Part shown: positions 1-15,600 of the stretch, one piece after another
How the letters are laid out: every line of letters starts with the position of its first letter
How positions within the stretch are numbered: the stretch's first letter is position 1
From: Owenia fusiformis
Lineage: Eukaryota > Annelida > Polychaeta > Sabellida > Oweniidae
Length of the DNA: 64,000 nt
NCBI GenBank assembly: GCA_903813345.2
Contig: CAIIXF020000009.1
Location: forward strand, 37,567,759 to 37,631,758
Direction of reading: 5' to 3'
Notes under the pieces: generated by a model
The model's input: only the letters and a program-made list of their open reading frames with translations
The model's database searches: none
Told to the model about the DNA's origin: nothing
Position numbers and translations under genes: made by a program

Positions 1-3000
1 AGAGTGCCCAGGGACACATCGGTTACTAGTATCAACCATAACTGTGAGATAATTGATTATAAGACAAGAACCACATTGTTGCCATTTTTGGACCAATGTA
101 GAAAATTTAATTGGTTTGAGAATTGAGTGCCCATTTGAAATTGCAAAACAAACATTTTCTTATAATGTTTAATCAGATTTATCAGAGGATGACGTGAAAA
201 GAAATTAAGTGAGGAATGTTTGCAATATGTTATGTTTCAGACAATTAAAAATATCTAAAACGTCTCAATTCTTCATTACTTATTATGTTGGTTTTTCACA
301 CTTGAAATTGCATGACAAGGATTCAAATGATCCAAAAAGATTGTGAAATGCACTCTTATTTATTTAAATAATTGAAAAAGTTATCAAATCACATTTCATC
401 ATCCATTGAATAAAGGAATATACCTTTAACTCAAGTTAAAATCCAATATTCCATCTGATAACCTCCCTTTTGATTGTTACTATTACACCAAAGAAACCTT
501 TGGCTTTGTGCATTCAAATATAATACTTCTGATATAAAGCTATTGAAAGCATCTAGTAGTGTACAATTTCAGTTTACCTTTTAATTACATGTAATTTTAG
601 AAAATAATTAGATATGCATTGAATGTATCCATTAAGATCCCGGTAATGTTAGTATGTGGAATGATTTCTTTTGGAATGTGCCATGCTTTATGATTAGAAG
701 GAATAATATTAAAGGTATAAAGAATTAATTTTGCTGATTTCTATGTAGTCTTGCACTGAGAACCTGTTTCCCCCTCCCATGCTGTCTCTCTCTACCCTGA
801 GTGTAAGAGTCTTGTACATTGGACTCTGAGGAGGAGAAATACAAATGTAAATACAGAGTTTGGATACTTATGAGGTCTAAATGACACCAATAGTAGCTAC
901 AATAGATTTTCAATATAACATAGGCAATCCAGTGTCTTATGAAAGCAAAAGTTTTATTATTAAATGCTCTTTTAATTAGATAGCTGAATTATATCATCAT
1001 TCTTTCAGTATTCTGATTGGTTCAGGCTACATTAAAAGATTATCTCTTACTCAAAGAGTGAAGATGAAGCTCTCTTTTAAGGATACAAATTCTATTTGAA
1101 AATAACAAACAAACAAACAAACTATTGGAAAATATAGTCTCTATCACAGAGGTTGGGAAATAGGTCTGGCGTGATCAGACACTTGATGTAAGACTTTTTT
1201 AACATTCTCCTCAATTTCTGCCTGGACATCTGTCAACAGCAAGAGTAATAGTGATCAGTTTTCAAAGGAGAATGAAACACTTAGAAGCAACATGAGAAGG
1301 TATCTAGGGATTATGTTGTTTGTGTTTTTCTAGTGTTTCTCTTCATGCAATCTTGATTATTAATACAGCCCTGTAATTCAAACTATTGACTAATGGCAAT
1401 GGTGTAATAAAGGACATTATTACTTTATGTACATGTTATATGACAAAACAATGGACATACACCCAGTGAAAAATACAAAGTAAAAAGGCCAAATTCAGCA
1501 CTATCATAAAAATAAGAGATGCAAGTTGGATAAAATTACATCACAGATAGAGCAAAACTCATAGAAGGAAACATTTGATTCTTTTATGAAAAATGGTGAA
1601 CTTCCAATCTCATTTATAATTGAACCATTCATTTCACGTGATCAATAAAACGCAATAGTAAAGGTCAGAAATGAATTTGAATCTTTGAAATATGGGATCA
1701 ATGGAGTCAGATTATATGCGTTTGTAAGACAGTAAAGTGGCTAAATGAGATAGCGAAAGATGACATACTTAATTTAAGCAGTGATTCGAAATATTAATCA
1801 GACTCGTAATAAAACTCTTCTAAATTTGGATGGCTTTCATCGTGAAGTTATATTAGAAACTAGCAATCAATTGTTATTTATCACAAAAAACTTTATTGAA
1901 GAAATTAATATGAACAAATGCTGAATGGAATTATTTATTTTACAAGTCCAGTATATGAATTAGTACTCATGTCACTCCAAATTCTTGAGCATAATCTGCA
2001 CACATGTGAGTTGTCAACATGAAATATAATGATTTTCTAATGCCATATTCTTGCTATAATAACTAGCAAACACGATTAATTAATTGGCTGTTTCTCCTAT
2101 TTCACTCACAGCTATAGCCAAATTATAGCTAAGTGTGATGAGATGTGATATAATATAATCCCCAAGCGTATATGACACCATTCCTAGGTCTCTAATTAAT
2201 TTGGCTGATGAGTTTATTTTGGCTGTTTGTTTATGTATTATTATATAGCCTAATTAATGGTGTACTGCCATTGACTAATGACTAATGACTTATAGGATTT
2301 GTAGTAATACAGACACAAGGATGTCATTAAATGAATTGTAAATAAATAACTTGATGAGTTTATCTATTAATTGTGTAATGTAGAGGAATTATGACTGACA
2401 CATAAACAAAGAACAGAGGTCAGAAGAACAGCTGAACTTGGTAGTCATATCTTCCCCTTCAACCCCATTCTGATACTCATAGCATCTTTCTGTTTCACTT
2501 GAAGCATCTCAGGTCTGAGAAGAAATAAGATGTCATGGTTTATGATGATGCTTCAACCCACTCCGAGAACAAGTAAACTTGAGAGATTTATTTTTGGCTT
2601 GATTGTGTTCGTAAAATGCCATAGAGGGATACACCAAGGAGACATTTTGCCTCATCACTTTTTTGGAAATATAAATGAAAAACTTGGTTTATTTTTTAAT
2701 TAGTTTTGTGTCTTTTGCAACCTATGTTTGACTACAAACGCTAATGGTATTGGCCCTGCTTAATGATCATGGACTTTATAGTGTTCAATAATTCTATTTT
2801 TTGAATATTGGGTTATTGGTTATCAGGTTGTTGTCATTATATTATTAGTCTCCAATCTTTTTCTGGATGGTGTTCGGTGGTCAGTGTTCGGTGTTTGGTG
2901 GTTGGCATCTGTAACATATGGCAGGTGGTGACATTTTGTATGTTAATACATTGTCTTGATTGTGTCGCTGTCTCGTGGTTGAGACAGAATGTTTTCTGCA

Positions 3001-5245
3001 TGATAATCTTATTTTTTCATATATAACCCTGAACAATAAAAACCTGAAGTAGAATCAGGAGTTCATTGTTTGTATTTCTCTGGCTAATCTTTGATCTTTT
3101 ACCTCAATGCGTGGTGTATCAAAGGCCTGTCAACAGTAACAGGAATAGATGATGGATTACAACATTTTAATGTGTTATTATTGTAATCCAAAATGAAGGT
3201 AAGTGATACTGTAAACTGATGCCTCTCATATCAAAGCTATGAATGGCAGCCTCTTGAATAATAAAGGGCAACAACAAATTGAAAATGTGGATTGTTATCA
3301 ATGTTTTCCCTTTCCTTTCAACAGCTATAGTTGATTTTAATGTGTGTTGTCTATGGTTCAAATGAGGTACAATATTCTCTTGTAACACACTTATTTATTT
3401 CCTTACACAGGCATATTACATGGGACTATACCATGATATATTTTTCCCGAGACACCAAGCTGTTTTTTAGGACAATAAACTTGACAAAGAGGGAATGTAG
3501 AGACTTTGGGGATTTAATACTGAGAATGTATAAATATATGGGTAGGCCTAAACATTACATTATGTGTGATGCGGGAAGGGTTTTGAAAATGATCTCTATA
3601 GAAAATGTATAAGTACAAGTGTCAAGACAGAGGAAAGAAAAAGAGTATTACAAGGCAAGCAAGAAAAAGAAAAAAGAATACACCGTTTACAAATTAATAC
3701 ATAAACTAGTATATACATATTATATAATGCACAAAATACACAACTGTCATTCTATGTATTTTATTTGATTTGTTAGTACTTTTCCATTGAAGAGATTTAA
3801 ATGTGAGATCAAATAGACTCACAAATATCCCATCTCAGGATCCCATGAAGCTCTGTTTCATTAAATATTAATAAGCATAATATTTTCTCTGTAATGCGGT
3901 AAGTAAAAATTCGTATGAACTTTATGCAGAAAATAAATGCAATAATGGCCTCCACATATAGAAACCCTCTGTGTACCATCACTTACCTACAAGTGCGTAA
4001 ATGCCAATAAGTAAATCATATGGGACGCTATTCCTATTTAATAATTCATAATTATGGATATTCTCTTACTTTGAACTAAGATTAAATGACCAAATTCCAT
4101 TATCTTCTCCAAAGCGATTGGAGTGAAAGTTTTAAAGAACTATGTAATTATGTTCTCAAAGCAATCATTTTGCTTTGCTATATCTGCATGTGTCATGTAC
4201 AGTAAATCATTGATTTGATTTGCAGTTCTTGAGGCATGCCAAATATGGTGCTACATTGAAGATGCACAAAGAGATTGCCCGCATGGCGCACATGCCAGCT
4301 ATCATTTAACCTATATACTTTATTGACATGAGTCCATCAGAGCTTCTTCTGACGTGCGTCTCTATCAGACTTAACTGTTATTAATAAGTGATTGAAGAAA
4401 GCACAAGTTTCTTTCATCTTATAAAAACACTTGAAATATACCTCTAAATACAAACAATATAAGACTCCTTCTTGTTGTGAGGTAAATGACCTTGTTTATA
4501 TAACCCTTTATACCATTTCATGAAGGTGTGTACAACATCATATCAGATTTTCAAATTGATGAAAACAGAGCTGAGAAAATCATTTGCAATGTTGAACAAA
4601 GTAAATGTGTGTGTGTGATGTTCTGGGATGATCAATGGATTTCATTGGTTATTTCGTGAACAGGAATCTATTCACTCTTAATTTGTAGTTTTTTACTCTA
4701 TGATCTATATAATGTTGTAATTTGATGACTAAATAAACTAAGATAAAGGTTTTATTAAGATTGGATACCTGTGTGTATTAACTCTGGCAAAAGTAGATAA
4801 AGGGATGCTATGGTTTTATGGGATAAGTTTCCTCAGTTTAGCATTACTATATTATATTTCTAGTATTGCTGTTTGTTTAGGATACAATACCATTGACAAT
4901 AAAGATGCAAACAGAAGGCATTATTGTTTTCTTTATTCTATCAATTGATCAATCAGAAACTTTGAAGAGAAAAACTCCCAAAATCATGCCAGCTTATAAA
5001 AACTATCAAACCCATTTCTTCATTTTGTACAACAACCATACCCCATGGCTCACACCAAATAAAAAATCAATGTTTTTTTTCAACTGATTGATGTGTTAAA
5101 ACATGCAGGATTCAATCCTGCTCAGACTATAGTTCAGTAGTGGTCACTCTGATATCTTGCATGCTTCAGTGAATATCATATCTCTTGATGTCTATGATAA
5201 TCTCTTTTTAACCAGGTTGACTGACCAATGCTCCCTTGAGTGAGT

Positions 5246-5313
5246 TTATACCATTGATTGAACAATAGTGGGTCTTTTTATACCATTCATGGAACAATAG
5301 TGGGTCTTTTTAT
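5246..5313. repeat. Direct duplication of a 34-bp unit
   Basis: TTATACCATTGATTGAACAA then TAGTGGGTCTTTT is followed immediately by a near-identical copy (CATTCATGGAACAATAGTGGG). Confidence 0.75.
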
Positions 5314-8300
5314 AATAAATTGTACATATTTGCCAATCAACATTGTCACCATCAATATTCCATCTGCAATATGTACACACTTGTAAATAATTGGCACATA
5401 AATTCAGGTAACTCGATTCCAATTAATTTACAATGGGGTAAAGTAATACCTTGGACAAATCTGTGTTCTTAATTAGTCTTTATTAAAAAGGACAAGAGGC
5501 AATGTTTGAGAAACAAAGTAATTCAATGGCTTTACTAAAGGAGTAATAAGCCTAAATATTTTCTCCACTGGTAATGCATAGACAGTATGGGTTTTAGCTT
5601 AAGGCTGCCATTTTGAATTTAAATTTCCAAGATGGCCACAAAACATAAAATAAAGACATAAAATCGAAAAGTTTTATATGAATGCTTTAAATTTTCTTGA
5701 ATGATACAATTCCATTCTGTAAGCTTTTTAAGCTATTTAAAGGTGATCATCTTTCTTGGGGGATTTATCCGCAACAGTAATGAAGGATCTTAGCTACAAA
5801 ACTATAAATAAAACAACAAAAAATATGTTGTCAACATTATATGAGATAGTTTGGTTTGTTTTCCTTATGATTGGTAAACTCCTTTTTACTTGCTGTGTTC
5901 TGTAACCATTTTTGATTCTTTCCCATTGGCACTTACGCGCACATTTAATGATGTCCATCAAAGAACATACCAAATAATGTTTAAAATAAATCCAATTGCT
6001 AGGGAACGCAAAACTGAGTAAACTTGACACCCTGACTTGAATGACATAATGACAGATCAAATATTGACTAATTTATTTTGAGTTTTAGTTTCATGTCAGT
6101 TATTCCATTGTACAAGGCAGAAGACAATTGACTTGTATAAGGTTATGTGACATTGCAATTTGTGCGATCACAGACATTGTTATTATTGATAAAGGAATCA
6201 TGTCACTGTTTGCAAAAGGATAAAGCTCTTTCTGGTGAAGTTGGTTAATGTAAAATAATGTAATATATCAGTGTAAAATCCATACATAGAATTTCATATT
6301 GGTTACTAACCATTGACACAGCCGTCTTAATACCATAATACACTAAACAAAGGAAAACACATCCATCAAAAAGTCAACAGTGTTAGAACATAACAGTGGA
6401 TTTTATGAAATTTTTACTAGCAAATACATTGGCTTTCAAGATAAAGCCCTCGATACAAATGATCATGTGAAAACAATTAAAAAATATTATAAATCTGCTA
6501 CAGGCTATTCTAAAACATTCAATAATTTAAAAACTTTGGTACACATGTCGTCAAACCACTTTTTATATCTTCCACCATTTACAATGCATATCTTCCTGAA
6601 CCAGTTGATGATTTGATGTTCACATTTGGAAAACATGGAGATCTAAAAGTGTGATTCGTTTTTGATTATTTTCATGTGGGTTTTTAAATACAGATGTGCT
6701 TCCGATAAACTTTACACTTGGATCTGTGAAAGGTTTACACTTTGAGTCTTTCTTAGTAGTTCCAGATGCTTTCTAGAATAAACATTGTTTTAACTTGCTT
6801 ACACTCTCAGTGTTAGGTCTCATGTTTGGTCTTATGAATGTGTGAGACATTTGCTGCTCAACCCAAGCGGCACTAAATGAAAAAAGCACAACAAACTGAA
6901 ATAATTACATTTTGGTAACCAAGAAATAACAAACACAATCCAGTATGCTTATCAATATTAAGATAACTCCAATAAGAAATGGCAAACCCCAGTATGTACC
7001 CCATACATCAGAAATTAAAAGGGGGACAATCATAACAAAGAAATCCAAGTTAATCAAGAAAAAATCAACATTGTGAACACTTAAATGAATCATAAATTAT
7101 TGATCATTTCATGTTAAATCCTAAATAGGAAGATTTCATAATGATGTTAAGCTCATCCATGGTCAACCCATCTATTAGTATATTCATTTGTGGAACAAGC
7201 TCTCAAAGAAAAAATGTTCACCCAATTTGGATCCTTACAGGTCATGATCACAAAATCCTTTTAGCAGCATAACTTACTCATCTGAAATTCATTGTACAAA
7301 TTCAATTTACAAATTCTATTTCTTTTTGCAAAGCACTTAATCCATTGTTCTATTGTAATTCCTTCACTGTGATCACTGGATCTTCATTTTTATTTTTATG
7401 TTCAATTTATTTCTCATGCAGGCATTTGCTTGTTATCTATTAGATGGATGATGGGCAACATTTGAATCAAAAACCAAAAAGCACAAACACTTATATTGGT
7501 GTAGCAATTGTATTAAAACAATGGGATACATCAAGAAATACTTGTAGGAAATATGTTCAAAGGACATTCAGAAACACCAAAATAAGCTTCTCATACATTT
7601 CCGTCAATGAAGCAAACTACGAGCATTCAAGAATGCAGTTCTGTGCAGAATTTTTGCAACACATACATGGCCTGGTATAAACACAACCCTTCTGAGAAGC
7701 TGTCTTTGCTTCATTGTTGTATTTTTTATCTTCAGTAATTGTGTGTTCCAGTTTAGTCTGGCAAGTTAGATTTATTATAACTTGTAAATATATTTGTTTG
7801 TTTGAAACTAGACAGGGTTTATATACATCTCTTACTATATGGACTGAGAAAAGTGTTAATCTAGTCAACTCTGACATCTTTGTGGAGCTCATTATGGTGG
7901 AATATACAGGAAGCATAGAATACTGAATGACATGAGAACAGAATCAACAAAACAATGTTTATTACTGATTATATGCTGGTTTGTGTATTTCAAGAAAAAT
8001 ATTTAAACAGCATCTACATTGCAGATAACGGTACCTACAGAAAAATAAAAACCAGGTGACAATTTTACAATGTACAAAAATTACTAATAGGATTCTCTGG
8101 ACACAGCCTTTTGCAAAAAATAGGAAGCATTAAAATGTAATATTTCTGTGGGATAGTTTTTTGTTAAGTTTATGTAATGGAGATCAAGTTGCATCAAACA
8201 GCTTGGAACCGTCAAACAGTTTAGACAATCTGATTGAATGATATGTAACCACAAGTGATTAATTAGAATCACAATCAGGACCACACTCAAACTAGGTTCC

Positions 8301-11300
8301 AAAAGGTTAAATAAAATATACAACAGATAGAGCAAAGGGCAACATTAAAATTAGGTAACATACACAAATTCACAACATTCTGTTTACTAATTGAATAAAA
8401 TACAAATTCAAAATATAACATGCCTTGAGATATCACAATTATGTGATTTCATTCACCATGTTTTCCTCAATAGAGCAAACCAAAAGAGTTCAAGCAAATT
8501 GTATGTCATTTCCAAATACTTTAACTAAGAGACCTACACCAAGATATCGATGATGTCAGACCTCAACGTCAAGCTGACCTAACTTGTTAGAAACTGATAG
8601 GCCCTGATAGTTTTGGTGATGCCGTGTGAAAAAACTGGGATCACAATTGTATCATGGTCGGTTGAGGTGTTATTCATCACTCCAGTTTAGTATTCCGTGT
8701 TTATTCCACAGGAAATAAATCTAATGCATGTTAGGTATATTGAATGGTCAATAAGTTTTGAGCATTGTCTTAATGTTTATTTTATATTTTTGTTTGTTGG
8801 ATCATTGTTTGAGATGCTGGGGATCTCTTTTGACTCTTGAATGTTCCTTTTCTATTGATGTTTAACTTTTAATTCCTTATATAGTAGGGACTTGTGTTTA
8901 TTTACATATTCTTATGATGCTAATATCCACTTCTAAGATCTATTCTAATCTCCTGGTGATCACATGATGTGCTCCAATACAGCAGCCTGAAAGTAACAAG
9001 TTAGAAAATTCACAGTATTTTGACACAAGTTTATATTTTGTGCTGTCAATTTACACAACATGACCTTGCATTTATCTTAAACACACTTAAGTAATTTGCT
9101 TGTGTTTTTTATTTATAATTTTTTCACTTTGTTTTGCTGCCTTGCTGATAAGCACTGATGAAGTGTAAGGTAATTAACCATTTGACAGTTGGTCAAAAGA
9201 ACCTTGCATAAAAATGAGCAATATCACAGGATGTCAAAGCCTAATTTTAATAATGTGTTGGAGCTAATTGCCATTCTACATAGAAACATCAAGAAATTCA
9301 TAGATTTATTTTTTAACTAAAAATTTGGTTATTCTCAAGCAATATAATAATAATGCTTTTGGATAGAATTTGTAGGAAATGACTTTGATATATCTATTTT
9401 AATTTTAAATGAAGGCTTCTAATAAATATCTGGAATGATAATACCATTTAAAAAAGTTTAGGACTTTGCACTTCAATAACTTGAATTAAATAACTTGTAG
9501 TATTGGAATATAACTGACTTCCAACCAAATTTATGCAGAACATGATTGATTTGACCATTGGCTTGTTTATTTTATCTAAGCGTGACCAATTTTAAGTTTT
9601 AAAAACTTGAAATTCTTTATATATCTTGGTAAAACAACATGCTCCAGTACATTCCCAAAATGAGGAGTTGACATCCTATAAAGATGAACTACAGAAATGC
9701 ATTAAAACAGAGTAACCACCAAACCTCATCAAAGATAAGGAGCTACAAAAAGAGCCAAAAGCATAGTTAGGTTAAGGTCCCATATGAGAGCACTTGAGGT
9801 ATATACCCTATAGGTATGGCTCTGAGCATACATCTTGGGTAGGTGTCTAATTGAACCAGATGATTGAGATTATGCCAAGTGGTGATTTCTCAAAAACATT
9901 TCTTGGAACACTAACACAACTATTTCAAATCTAAATCACATGGGGTGGTCATCTGTTGTAGGGTCTACATATATTTCAGCAGGGTATGGCAAACATAAAC
10001 ATAAATTTGAAGCTGCATCAATGTGAGTATACAGTAAGTAAACTGATGAAAACAACCAAAATAGAAAATCAGTTAATATATTTAGATGATATTGTGTTTT
10101 GGCCAACTGCTTTAATTTTGTCATTTTTCAATGTTGTTGCAATGCGTTCATTCACCAACAAACTAACCAGTCGATTTCCCATTTGCACTACTTAATTATG
10201 TTTCCATTTACTTCTTCTGAAGCTGTTTATCTGGTTACATGTTGTTATTCCTCTGTGTACAGTCTCAAAGGTATAGAAAACATTGGGAGTAAATAGTTGT
10301 GCAATCAGACCTATCCATTTGATCGACTTATCTCAACCATACAGAACCAGGGTGACCTTTAAAGATCATGTTCTGGAATGTAGTTGTGGTACCCCTAATA
10401 TTGAAGACTTGGGACTTGACCACTGGGAGATTTTTTCCATTAAAATATCAAACAAACTGACTTTTAATCATTTTTTGTGTTACTTGAACTTGGTTGTTTG
10501 ATCCCAAGCTAACTGTATCTCTGACATTCAGTTGACATGAGATCAGAGATCATGGGATAGGGATATCAGTATGGATATCAATTATATGTTTTAGATATCT
10601 AATCCCAAATGGCCTCAAAGCATTCAAATACATTTGTTACCCATGTGTACGCTTGATCAAATAACATCACTATCAGGCAACTGACAGCCAGGTTTAGTAA
10701 TAATCTGAAAAAATCTGGCCCATTGAACTAGATTGATTGCATTGTGCCTTTAAATGATAGCATGCCACATCATTTGGAAATGAAACTTGTTGATGGTCAT
10801 TTTTCAAAGCTTGAGTTCACAACACTAAAGGTTTCTTCCATTACAACAATATTGCACAAATTGAGCCACTTATAGGAGATATACTCAAGAGATATGATTC
10901 TTGACCAGAGGATAAAATAGTTCATATTCATCCATTTAGTATTTAAAAAGTTGATTCCCACATGACATTAAGCCTCTAAGTGCACTTAATGACCGTTATC
11001 CATATTGAATTTGCTTCCCTAAGGTAGAACATCAGATGTTTTTCTCTCATATTTTTCAAAAGTACACATTAGAGCATTCGTCCCATGTTTGGTGCTGACA
11101 CTCCACTCCATTTTGAACCTCGGTCATAAAACCTCCCCTGAAACTACGATGTATTTGTAAATAATTTGGCTGTGATTTCAATGAGGTAAGGCCTAGAGTT
11201 GAGGTGGTGTGCCCGGAAGAGAATTTGAATTAGTAAACTGTCAAAAATATGAACCTTTATGTTTAATGTATCACTTGTTCTTTTGTACAATCAGGGCCTA

Positions 11301-11659
11301 GAGGGATTTGTTACCACAAATAGGATGTTTCAGTGATTCTCTTCTGACATCTTTACGTCCAACGGAAACAATCTTCATTGTTCTACATGGCCATGAAGGG
11401 CACCTTGTGGTGTGTTTTGCATTGTGTCCATCTAACTGGTTCACATTTTGGTTGGATTTCAATGTTGAATTTATCAGCTGTCCAGGCTTCAGTGTTTATT
11501 CATTTTGAATGTTGCCTATACTCTTTGAATGAAATTCTTGGCTTTTTCCAAGTAAGTATAACATGAGATGTCGATTTCATCAATTACATCATCTTCCATC
11601 AGTCTTAGTATTGTTCTCATCTCTTCTCACTCCTCTCTTGTGAAAACTCCATTAATCAA

Positions 11660-11677
11660 CAGTTGTAATTACAACTG
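11660..11677. promoter_or_regulatory. Perfect 18-bp palindrome CAGTTGTAATTACAACTG
   Basis: It has a TAATTA homeodomain core flanked by CAGTTG E-box halves. A protein-binding palindrome is possible, but there is no gene context. Confidence 0.25.
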
Positions 11678-12522
11678 GTGTTAGAAAGCAAACCCATATT
11701 ATCAAAACACATGGGATCATAGGAATCTCATGCTGATCCCCAGGGAATACTTCTAAAAGAAACTAAAATGTAGAAGAAGATAGAAATATTTCAGGTTATA
11801 TACCTACAGTATACTATGTTTCCGCCTGGATAAATACATGGTGCAGATTAACTCCATCCATTTATAATTGTCAGTAAAGGTCAATTTTGTTACAATAGCT
11901 CACCATCAGTTAAGTTACATAGGGCTATATCTTTTATATTAGACAGTGGTGATTGAATGAAATATATCAGTGAGAAAGGCAATCTAAGACAGTGTCATTT
12001 TAATTTGAAGCCATGGCTATTTGAAATTTCTGCCCTTTCATTATCAATAAATCCCAGGCCATTAATTTCCATAGGCTAGAACACATTGAAATATATCCCA
12101 CCTTTGAATTGTCTAAAAGATATGGATATCCTGGCATATATTACTCCTTGTTTTCCCTTTTGTGGTTAATGTTTCTCTGTTATAGCACTCTGTCTTAATT
12201 TCCTATTCCCATTGAATTCAATTTGTCTTAATGGTGCAGTGAGCCAGTTCTCCCTAAGCTTCAGTTGCTCCTGGGATGTATTTTGTAAGAACTCTTGCAA
12301 GATCATGGCGTTTCTCAACAATTAGGTACCTTTAATTAAATCATTAAGTTTTGTGTTTTGTAATTTTTTTTATTTGGATTTCTCTCATTTACTCTTACTG
12401 GCCTGTTTTCTTTACTGGTATGTTTCCTCATGATTTAAGTTGGACAATATAGTATAATACTAAGAAATAACCATCACCATAGATATAAGATTTATATTAA
12501 TGATACAAAAAGTTAATGAAAA

Positions 12523-12640
12523 CACAGGATGAAATCCTGTGCTAAGGGCTGATGTGAAAAAGTCAGTCCACCCCAGTGGGGATCGAACCCACGATCCCTC
12601 GCTTTCCAGGCAAGTGATCATTCACATTGTATTTTCCATG
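12523..12640 (-). mobile_element. 5'-truncated tRNA-derived SINE
   Basis: Minus strand: an anticodon arm CTTGC-CTGGAAA-GCGAG (loop GGA, serine-like), a perfect T arm GTGGG-TTCGATC-CCCAC with the pol III B box, and a 3' acceptor-like TGGGGTG are followed by a non-tRNA body. That body ends in the hairpin CACAGGAT-GAA-ATCCTGTG (12523-12541). The D arm and A box are missing, replaced by unrelated sequence, so it is not a functional tRNA and is probably transcriptionally dead. Confidence 0.65.
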
Positions 12641-15600
12641 CAACAGAAAAAATATTATATAACATTATACAATCATAGATTTCATGAAACTTCCAGACTT
12701 TGTACAAAATAATCTCTGCTGTCATACTTAATCGCTATGGTGACACATCCTTACACTTCAGATCAACTTTTGATCAACCTGGCCAGAGAAATCCCTCAGT
12801 TTAATCAGAACAGGATTCCTTCATGCAAATCTGAACCATGATTGATTAAAATGGAGTTGGATGACATGGGAGATGATGTTGAGCCTTGATATGTCAGATT
12901 AGAAAGACAAGATTTTGAGAAGCCATCAATCAGATTGGTCAAGAGGTCTTAACCTATAAGTTCCTCTCCCCATGGGGCTAGTTTGATACTTCTAAGATTT
13001 TCCCCTGAATCCAAGATGAATTAAACGCAGCAAAATGTTCAACTAATGCCACACTAATTCGTCATACAATCATGAAGCACAAATGATAATATAAGCAAAC
13101 AACTTAAACAACCCAGACCTTTATGTGACTGTAGTGTTGTTTTAGTTTTGTACTGACCCTTCATATTTTCTTGTTTTGATTTTTGGTCATTATAATTTTG
13201 AAGAGTCAAATATGCCATCTATAGACTCCTAACCAACAAGCAGGCAACACCTGTACCTGCAATCAAATAGTAAAAGGTAAATTCCATTTGAATTGACCTA
13301 ACACACTAAATTACATCTCTGTACAGGTTTATGGAGATGAAAACAATTTTTAAAGCAGTTTGATTTGTACAATCTTAATATTTCTGTAAGTATATCACAT
13401 TAATGGTTATTTATAATGTGTGAAGCAGCATTTGAATTGAGATACCTGATTTTATGAGTTTTGATAAAGTCAAGGCTTCAGTTTACAGGTTCATTTGCAA
13501 AGATTAAAATAATATGATTTTACATGAAAACTAAGTCAATCTGTAGATGTTGTTTTTTGGACTTTTTTGGACTCAATACATGTACATGTAGTTTGATTGT
13601 TTGATTGTGCTCCTTCAAAAGAGAGCTTCATCTCTATGCAATAGGCCCTGACACTTGGGGTAGGCTCAAATTATATATAAAAGTTATGAAACAATGATAA
13701 TGATGTGATAATTCAAAAGATGGGTTTATTAGATCTTCATTATCAAATAATGATGGTTTGTGTCTTTTGAATATATCGTTTGAAAATATGAATGGCCTGT
13801 ATTTCTGTGAGTGGCAGTCACTGTTCAGTGGTTGGCATTTGGCAACTGTAACAACGTGTTACTTTTCTGAAACCAATTATGTACAACCAGTTGACATTAT
13901 GGCCTTTATGCTGTTCATTTGTAGAACATGCTTAAATCCTTAAATTGTATACTGACTATGGATCCCATCAACTCATCAAATGACATCATTGTTTGTAATG
14001 AAGCTGATGTGATACTTAGGTAGGGTATTAGGCAGGGTGAAACACATTAAATGTAGATAGCACAATATTCCTTAATGAGTAGAAATAAAAACTCATTACT
14101 GAGAACAATTCTCTCCCATGGGTCCAAAATAATTGGTTTTGCTCCATTCTTTGGTTGAAGTTTGACACTTGTTAATCACCATTGTATGGATCCTCAGCTG
14201 AACAATGTGTTTTATTGATTATAAAGATTCTATCTATGTGTACATTTACTTTGAGATGACAGTGAAAAATGGGCAACGATGAGTCAAGAGCTAAGAAAGA
14301 CATGGATGCAAATATTGCTACTAATATTACAGAGATATTGAGCCATTTAATAAGTAAAGCTATTTTATTTTGGAAAATGAGGCTAAATTTTTAAAAGTGG
14401 CCCCAATATCTTTGCCCCAATCTTCACGAGCTCTATGACCCCTTGACGATTTTTGCTTTATCATTTTGATTAACAGTTTTCAAAATGATATCAATACAAG
14501 TTAAATGAAGAACAATCAGTCTTTCTCTCTTTAATTTTGGACACAGTTAGAGGTCTCTGGAAGGCTGCAAAGCTCTGTGTGAATTCCATTGAAATAAGAA
14601 TGACTGATGGCCATATTAGGCGTTAGTATAGAAAATTTGTTGGTCAAAGGGTCAAGTCAGCATATGGTGAACCCATGTGGAACTATACCCAAGCTTGATC
14701 AAATTGTAGGTACATTTTTGATGATTTTTGCATGGGTATAGAGAAAACATTGCAGGTATATGTGTTATACAATGTATATGAAGATACAGGTGAAGTAAAC
14801 AAATTATTGTGATATGTTCACTTGAATTATTGGGGTTCTCATCAATAATATTTGAGTGTGATTCAACAATAACAACATACCACAATGACGTACCTTGCTA
14901 GGGTCATCTATCTTTTCACGTCCCAGGGGTCTATAAGGGGACTTTTCACCCCTTACCTCCTGCTGCTTTCTACAGTCTCTTTTCACTTTATGCTTTCGTT
15001 TTCAATGGGGACTCATCAATCCCACTCATTATTTGTGTATAATTCAAAGTGTCTAAAGGACCGTTTGTAATGCTCTGTTGTTCCTAACATTATTTATGGG
15101 TAGGGCACATAAAAGGTGAAATTAAAGTGATTTTGACTTCCAAAGTATTTAAACCCCTGAATGGCGAATTAATGAAGCTTCTATCCCAGCCCAAATATGC
15201 AAGTTTTGATTTCAGAATCTTATTTGGGGCTCAGTATGGGTGATGAGAATCTTATTTGATTTTAGTTCTAATTTCAGTGAATGTTTGCAACTGATCCATT
15301 CTATTGTAAAGTGTGTTCCAAAGTTCTTATTGTCTCTACCCAGTTATTATTTGATTAAAAACATTACATTTCAATTCTTTTTATTTTTCCTAATAATCTG
15401 TTTTGTATTGCAACCATTTGATGCCTCAAACTTGGTAGACATTCCCTTGTCATTTTTCTGTTCCGCTTTATCACCTTTATGACATTTAAGGTTGATAATA
15501 ACCACCCTATGTTGGACACATGTTCAGAAGTGAGGAGCTATTGTGTGCGCCTTGTACATCTGTTTGCAAACCTCTTAAAATACTTGTAATTACACACTCG

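Larger units (their letters stand above)
1..12522. other. Gene-free sequence
   Basis: AT-rich with frequent TAAT cores. Open frames reach only 99 codons and overlap on opposite strands, with no domains or splice logic. Simple repeats include (ACAA)n near 1.11 kb. Confidence 0.5.

Noticed and set aside
12575-12625. Functional serine-type tRNA gene on the minus strand
   Set aside because: The T and anticodon arms fold, but the D arm, A box and 5' acceptor strand are missing.
14804-14986. Possible exon (minus) with charged residues and GTACGT / GTAAGG donors
   Set aside because: Short, interrupted upstream by stops, and no family recognised.
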